From: JAZGHN01 sp964496725
GTDB taxonomy: Bacteria; Chloroflexota; Dehalococcoidia; Dehalococcoidales; E44-bin46
Direction: 5' to 3'
Length of the DNA: 33,024 nt
Assembly (NCBI GenBank): GCA_964496725.1
Contig: CAZCAS010000004.1
Span: 1 to 33,024, forward strand
Shown here: positions 29,100 to 33,024 of the stretch, one piece after another
Position numbering within the stretch: position 1 is the stretch's first letter
Layout: every line of letters starts with the position of its first letter
Program-made: the position numbers and the translations under genes
The notes under the pieces: generated by a model
Database searches by the model: none
Told to the model about the DNA's origin: nothing
The model's input: only the letters and a program-made list of their open reading frames with translations

Positions 29100-29882
29100 A
29101 TGGAAATCGTGCTAGCCGTCTTCTTCGCTGTGGTCGGCGCTTTTGTCGGAAGTTTCCTCAATGTTTGCATTGACCGTTTGCCGGCGGGGAAGTCGATAGT
29201 CTATCCGCCGTCGCACTGTGAGGTCTGCCGACACCGTCTGGCGCCGAGGGACCTCGTGCCGGTGTTTAGCTACTTGTGGTTGCGACGTCGTTGCCGCTAC
29301 TGCCAGGCGCCCATTCCCCGTCGTCTGTTTTGGGTAGAGGTAGGTAGCGGACTCCTCTTCGCCTTTACCTATTGGCACTATGGCTTGAGTGCCGATTTTG
29401 CCATTGTTACTGCTTACTGCTGCCTGTTTATTGTAATTATGCTCATCGACTGGAAACACAAGCTTATCCTGAATAAGATAGTCTACCCCGCGATGATAGT
29501 GGCTCTGCTTGTTAGCATTTTTCTGCCCTCTTCGAGCATGGTCGGTTTCGCCTTATCCTGGCCCCCTCGTGTTAGCGGCATTATCGGTGGCGCTGCGGGT
29601 TTTGGCTTGCTTTTAATCCCGGCCCTTGTCTATCGTGGCGGGATAGGGTGGGGGGATGTTAAGCTGGCGGGGTTGATAGGTCTGGTTACCGGCTTCCCCT
29701 TGGTATTCGTTGCCTTGCTTGTGGGGGTGCTCATTGGTGGAGTGGTGGCTGGGGTTATGCTCTTGCTTAAAAGAAAGAAGCGAAAGGATACCATCGCCTT
29801 TGGCTCCTTCCTCTCGGTTGGAGCCATCATTGCCCTGCTGTGGGGCGGTAACATTCTTAGTTGGTATCTGGGCTTCTTTTAA
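29100..29882 (+). CDS. pilD: Prepilin peptidase (type IV leader peptidase) PilD
   Basis: This membrane aspartic protease cleaves the leader of type IV prepilins and N-methylates the new N-terminus. The 260-residue protein starts with the conserved VVGAFVGSFLNVCIDRLP. A zinc-type loop with two cysteine pairs (CEVC and CRYC) follows; this loop is linked to the methyltransferase domain. Catalytic aspartates lie in MLIDWKHKLILNKI and in GIGWGDVKLAGLIG (GxGDxK). About seven spans are present. The start fits the family N-terminus exactly. All four prepilins in the window are its expected substrates. Confidence 0.95.
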   Translation: MEIVLAVFFAVVGAFVGSFLNVCIDRLPAGKSIVYPPSHCEVCRHRLAPRDLVPVFSYLWLRRRCRYCQAPIPRRLFWVEVGSGLLFAFTYWHYGLSADFAIVTAYCCLFIVIMLIDWKHKLILNKIVYPAMIVALLVSIFLPSSSMVGFALSWPPRVSGIIGGAAGFGLLLIPALVYRGGIGWGDVKLAGLIGLVTGFPLVFVALLVGVLIGGVVAGVMLLLKRKKRKDTIAFGSFLSVGAIIALLWGGNILSWYLGFF

Positions 29883-29929
29883 GTATCTGTGGTAGCTGGG
29901 CTGAGCTTATAGTTGGTGGTGAGAGAGTG

Positions 29930-29959
29930 TTGACAACCGTATCCTGGGAAAGCTACACT
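29930..29959 (+). promoter_or_regulatory. Promoter upstream of the 25-residue microprotein gene
   Basis: A perfect -35 TTGACA (29930-29935) is followed after 18 bases by TACACT (29954-29959). It predicts a start near 29966 and a 5' leader of about 50 bases before the small ORF at 30017. Confidence 0.5.
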
Positions 29960-30016
29960 CAGGGAACAGTATCTAGGACTGCTTGATTGATATCAAGGAA
30001 AGGAAGGTATTCGGAT

Positions 30017-30094
30017 ATGCCATTGTGGGCTGGTGTCGGTATTGCTATTGGTCTTGTAATATTTCTGGTGGTGCGCAGAAGGAAAGGTATCTAA
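30017..30094 (+). CDS. Predicted 25-residue single-span membrane microprotein
   Basis: The frame encodes MPLWAGVGIAIGLVIFLVVR followed by RRKGI. It is a single hydrophobic span with a positively charged C-terminus, which predicts the C-terminus inside. It is preceded by AAGGAAAGGAAGG, a good ribosome binding site about seven bases before the ATG, and by a promoter-like TTGACA-18-TACACT. A 6-bp hairpin follows the stop. Such tiny proteins often regulate membrane complexes; a role with the pilus or with the kinase next door is possible but unsupported. Nothing similar is recognised. Confidence 0.5.
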   Translation: MPLWAGVGIAIGLVIFLVVRRRKGI

Positions 30095-30096
30095 CC

Positions 30097-30116
30097 CTTC
30101 CCCCGGAGATGGGAAG
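30097..30116. repeat. Short hairpin between convergent genes
   Basis: CTTCCC (30097-30102) and GGGAAG (30111-30116) pair around an 8-base loop, between the microprotein stop and the end of the kinase gene. There is no U-tract; it is at best a weak transcript end. Confidence 0.3.
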
Positions 30117-30144
30117 ACGTTCGTTCAGGTTTGATGTCTGGGTG

Positions 30145-31626
30145 TTATAGTGGCACTTCTATCATAACCCTCGTACCCTTGCCCCGCTCGGATTTAATGT
30201 CCATTTTGCCATTCAGCAGACGAACCCTCTCTTCCATTCCGGCGAGCCCCAGCTTACCAGCACGGGGCAAGTCTGCCAGGCTGCCCTTCAAGTCAAATCC
30301 CTTACCATTATCACGGATGGAGACCTCTGTTTTGTCCTTGCCAAATTTTACCTGAACCTTTACCTCCGAAGCTTGGGCATGCTTCTCAATATTGCTGAGC
30401 GCTTCCTGAACAATGCGGAATAGCAGCAACTCGGCTGTAGGCGGGAATCGCCTTTTTCTGCCTAGCACCTTTAGCTCTATATCTACACCATCAGACTCTT
30501 GCAGACTCTTTGTCAGCGACCTTAATGCCGGAATTAAACCCAGATCGTCTAGCACGGATAGGCGTAGAGCCTGACAGAAGCTATGCACGTTATGTACGCC
30601 GTGATTGAGTTGCGCTTGCAGGTCTTTGAGGAAGGAGCGTTCATCTGAGCCAAGGTCGCGCCTCTTCCGAATGAAGTTATCCAGCTGTCGCGATAGAGAA
30701 CCTAGGAGCTGGGCTGTATCATCGTGAAGCTCGCGTGCAATACGTTTCCGCTCTTCCTCTTGGGCCTTGGTGATCTCCTGTAAATAATACCGCAGGTTTT
30801 CCTCTGCCCGCTTGCGTCTGGTGATGTCTGTAAGTAAACCGTCGGCGTAGTGCCTGCCATGCTTCTTATATGTACCGACCGACCTATCGTTTAACCAGAT
30901 ATACTGGCCATCCTTTCTTTTTAAGCGATATTCGATGTCATAATGCTTTCCATCTGTAATTAATGCCCTCATGGCGGCTTGAGCTTGTTTCATATCATCG
31001 GGATGGAGTCTATTGTCAAACCAGCTCAGCCAGTTGCCTAGCTGATATTCCTCCTCTCGGGTGTAGCCGGTAATGCGCTTTATATTGGGCCCCATGAACA
31101 CGATGTGGTAGTTTTCATCTGACGTCCAGGCTACATCGGGGATATTAGCTATTAAGGAGCGATATTTCTCCTCGCTTTCTCTCAATGCATCCTCTGCTCT
31201 CTTACGCTCGGTGACATCCTGCAAGGTCTCTATTGCCCCTATTATCCCTCCCCTGCTGCCTTTGATAGGACTCGCCGTAAAATGAAGCCACCTGCCACTA
31301 TCTCCAAGGTCCGGGTAGAAACCCTCAGCTTCGTAGGCATGGTCAATCAGGTCAGATTTCCTGCTTCTGTCTTGATAGTATCGCTCGATTTCACTGTCGG
31401 AGGCACCATCCACTATTAAATCAGCCATAACCGGTCTCTTCTCAGGCCAGAAGGCTCGCCATTGCTCGCTTGTTCCTACTATTTCCTGTTTTTTTATGCC
31501 GGTAAGAATCTCAACGGCCGTATTCCAGTGAGTAACTTCATGTTGCTTGTTGATTACAAATGCGGGAATAGAAGAGCCATCGATAATCTTGGCGAGTAAT
31601 TCTTGATCTAATAAACTCTGAGCCAT
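30145..31626 (-). CDS. PAS-domain sensor histidine kinase, NarL-type (HisKA_3)
   Basis: This 493-residue cytoplasmic kinase has no membrane span. PAS domain 1 covers about residues 10-140 with a PAC-like end (IGAIETLQDVTERKRAE). PAS domain 2 covers about 150-272 with YADGLLTDITRRKRAEE. The HisKA_3 dimerisation helix ERKRIARELHDDTAQLLGSL follows, with phosphoacceptor H301. A C-terminal HATPase shows RIVQEALSNIEKHAQAS (N box) and IRDNGKGFDLKG (G1 box). Its partner regulator lies 36 bases upstream in the same transcript. The PAS domains may sense redox, oxygen or small ligands; no heme or flavin motif can be assigned. Confidence 0.93.
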   Translation of the reverse strand: MAQSLLDQELLAKIIDGSSIPAFVINKQHEVTHWNTAVEILTGIKKQEIVGTSEQWRAFWPEKRPVMADLIVDGASDSEIERYYQDRSRKSDLIDHAYEAEGFYPDLGDSGRWLHFTASPIKGSRGGIIGAIETLQDVTERKRAEDALRESEEKYRSLIANIPDVAWTSDENYHIVFMGPNIKRITGYTREEEYQLGNWLSWFDNRLHPDDMKQAQAAMRALITDGKHYDIEYRLKRKDGQYIWLNDRSVGTYKKHGRHYADGLLTDITRRKRAEENLRYYLQEITKAQEEERKRIARELHDDTAQLLGSLSRQLDNFIRKRRDLGSDERSFLKDLQAQLNHGVHNVHSFCQALRLSVLDDLGLIPALRSLTKSLQESDGVDIELKVLGRKRRFPPTAELLLFRIVQEALSNIEKHAQASEVKVQVKFGKDKTEVSIRDNGKGFDLKGSLADLPRAGKLGLAGMEERVRLLNGKMDIKSERGKGTRVMIEVPL

Positions 31627-31662
31627 GTGTGCTATGCCCGCTAGCTCAAATCAAATGGGGGG

Positions 31663-32328
31663 TCAATACAATTCTTCCAGTTTGAACCAGCCCCTCCCTA
31701 TCGCCTGTATCACTGCCTCGGTGCGGGAGCCGACTCCCAGCTTATTAAAGATAGCCCTCAGATTGCCTTCGACTGTTCGCCGGCTAAGGTGGAGTTCGTC
31801 GGCGATTTCCCGGTTGCTCATGCCTCTAGCTGCCAGCTTAATAATGCCCATCTCACGCTCGCTGATGGACTCGGTAGGTCTTATCGCCCGCGGCATCTTG
31901 TTAAGTGACCTGAAATGATTCACTACCTTGCGGGCGATTGTAGGAGCAAGCACAGTCTCACCTATATAGACGGCTCGGATGGCGCGGATCAGCTCATCTC
32001 CACTGGCAGTCTTCAGCAGATAGCCGGCAGCACCGGCCTCGAGCAGTCCAAAGACATACTCGTCATCATCATAAGCACTTAGTATCAGCACGGCAGTGGT
32101 GGGATGAATCAGCTTAATCTGCCTCGTGGCCTCAATGCCGTTGAGCTTGGGCATGGCAACGTCCATGATTACCACATCGGGTTTCTTTTCAGTGACCAGT
32201 TGTACAGCCTCCTCCCCATCGCCAGCCTCACCGACTATTGCCAGGTTTGCCTCATCCTTGAGAAGTCGGCAGATACCCTGCCGTGTTATCAGGTGGTCCT
32301 CGACCACGAGAACATTAATGACACTCAT
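31663..32328 (-). CDS. NarL/FixJ-family response regulator
   Basis: This 221-residue regulator has an N-terminal receiver domain. It has acidic residues in VVEDH, phosphoacceptor D56 in VVIMDVAMPKLNG, and the conserved Lys in GYLLKTAS. A LuxR-type DNA-binding domain spans about residues 150-215 (ISEREMGIIKLAARGMSNRE and LHLSRRTVEGNLRAIFNKLG). It is the first gene of a two-gene operon with the PAS kinase. The ATG follows AAGAGGATGAATTT. Target genes are unknown; the neighbouring microprotein, pilus and NuoE-like genes are all candidates by position. Confidence 0.95.
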   Translation of the reverse strand: MSVINVLVVEDHLITRQGICRLLKDEANLAIVGEAGDGEEAVQLVTEKKPDVVIMDVAMPKLNGIEATRQIKLIHPTTAVLILSAYDDDEYVFGLLEAGAAGYLLKTASGDELIRAIRAVYIGETVLAPTIARKVVNHFRSLNKMPRAIRPTESISEREMGIIKLAARGMSNREIADELHLSRRTVEGNLRAIFNKLGVGSRTEAVIQAIGRGWFKLEELY

Positions 32329-32347
32329 AAATTCATCCTCTTAGTGC

Positions 32348-32377
32348 ATTATACTCGCATTAAGGCGGCGGCTTCAA
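32348..32377 (-). promoter_or_regulatory. Promoter for the response regulator-kinase operon
   Basis: On the minus strand TTGAAG (32377-32372) is followed after 18 bases by a perfect TATAAT (32353-32348). The start site would be near 32341, leaving a short leader with the AGAGGA ribosome binding site. Confidence 0.7.
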
Positions 32378-32584
32378 GTATGAAATACCTGAGCAATTAC
32401 CGTATATCAGGGTAGACTCACCTAGCGTAATATACTGGGCTGTTAGGACTTCATAGGTGTTATTTGCGGTCCAGAATGTCACTTTTCGAAGTAATTCTCG
32501 TAGCAAATTCGGGTGTCATAAGGGGTGGCGCTGGAATCTGAAGCAGGTAATATGAAATTGAGTAAGTTTGCCAGAGGTTAGTCG

Positions 32585-33024
32585 ATGGAGCATGCGCTTG
32601 ATTTACCGAAAGTCAAGGCTATTCTAGAGAGCTACTCGGAGAAGGTTGATGCTCTTATAGATGAATATGCCGGTAAGAAGGAACAGCTAATATCCCTGTT
32701 GCAAGATATTCAGGCTGAGTTTAATTACCTCCCACGAGATGTGCTGATAAGGGCCAGCCAGAAGCTGGATATCCCCTTAAGTCAGGTTTTCAGTGTAGCC
32801 ACCTTTTTCCGTGCCTTCAGTTTAAAGCCCAGGGGGCGCCATCTCATAACCGTCTGCGCTGGTACCGCATGCCATGTGAGAGGGGGGCATAGGTTAATCG
32901 ACAAGTTACAGAGGGATTACGGACTAAAACCCGGCGAAACGACAGAGGACCTCAGGTTCACCCTGGAGACGGTCAACTGCTTGGGTTGCTGTGCTCTTGG
33001 CCCGGTAGCAGTTATAGATGGTAA
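32585..33024 (+). CDS. NuoE-like 2Fe-2S thioredoxin-fold subunit (partial, cut by the window end)
   Basis: The first 146 residues are present; the frame runs off the right edge. The protein matches the 24-kDa subunit family (NuoE, HydC/HndA type). There is a helical N-terminal region (QDIQAEFNYLPRDVLIRASQ) and the thioredoxin-like fold with VFSVATFFRAFSLKP. The [2Fe-2S] ligands lie in VCAGTACHVRGG (C-x4-C) and VNCLGCCALGPVAV (C-x3-C). Such subunits pass electrons to a NuoF-like NAD(P)H partner in complex I, NAD-dependent hydrogenases or formate dehydrogenases. Which complex it belongs to depends on genes beyond the window. AGAGGT precedes the ATG. Confidence 0.92.
   Translation, partial: MEHALDLPKVKAILESYSEKVDALIDEYAGKKEQLISLLQDIQAEFNYLPRDVLIRASQKLDIPLSQVFSVATFFRAFSLKPRGRHLITVCAGTACHVRGGHRLIDKLQRDYGLKPGETTEDLRFTLETVNCLGCCALGPVAVIDG

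Overview
The window reads as chromosomal DNA of an anaerobic bacterium. The evidence is a complete Rnf ferredoxin:NAD+ oxidoreductase cluster, a 2[4Fe-4S] ferredoxin, a biotin-dependent-type carboxyltransferase subunit and a NuoE-like subunit at the right edge. The type IV pilus cluster contains no secretin (PilQ) or PilP, GTG/TTG starts are frequent, and many genes stand in small overlapping operons. This would fit a monoderm-like anaerobe such as a sediment member of the Chloroflexota (Dehalococcoidia-like). That placement is inference, not proof. A 100-base N run flanked by identical 55-mers shows that the sequence is a scaffold from a draft or metagenome assembly.

Layout. 1-2600 (+): a MacAB-type export operon (end of an adaptor, ABC ATPase, FtsX-like permease) followed by a CvpA-family membrane protein, ending in two perfect hairpins. 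2708-10118 (-): one long co-directional block read from the right, apbE-rnfC-D-G-E-A-B-rsmD-coaD-ferredoxin. A TTGACA promoter, a leader and an intrinsic terminator precede apbE, so the Rnf operon looks attenuated. 10403-14200 (+): rmuC, a possible 38-residue basic ORF, a membrane protein of unknown function, then nadK, an ArgA-like GNAT protein and a NUDIX hydrolase behind a good promoter. 14202-16105 (-): a carboxyltransferase (MmdA/PccB type) translationally coupled to a HIT protein. 16355-17229 (+): folK and a QueD/PTPS-family gene with an unusual Cys-plus-Glu active-site motif. 17226-18101 (-): a Trm112-like small protein and a cyclophilin lipoprotein. 18276-19262 (+): an acetamidase/formamidase.

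19438-29882: type IV pilus region. A membrane-anchored LuxR-type regulator is followed by pilB, pilC, three prepilin-like minor pilins, pilO, a fused pilM-pilN gene and pilT. After the assembly gap come the main pilin gene (opposite strand) and the prepilin peptidase. Together these give the extension and retraction motors, platform, alignment complex, pilins and processing enzyme of a retractable pilus.

29930-30094 (+): a 25-residue single-span membrane microprotein with its own promoter and ribosome binding site. 30145-32328 (-): a cytoplasmic PAS/PAS histidine kinase and its NarL-type response regulator, from a strong promoter. 32585-33024 (+): a NuoE-like 2Fe-2S subunit, cut by the window end. 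No rRNA, tRNA, CRISPR array or transposase was recognised.
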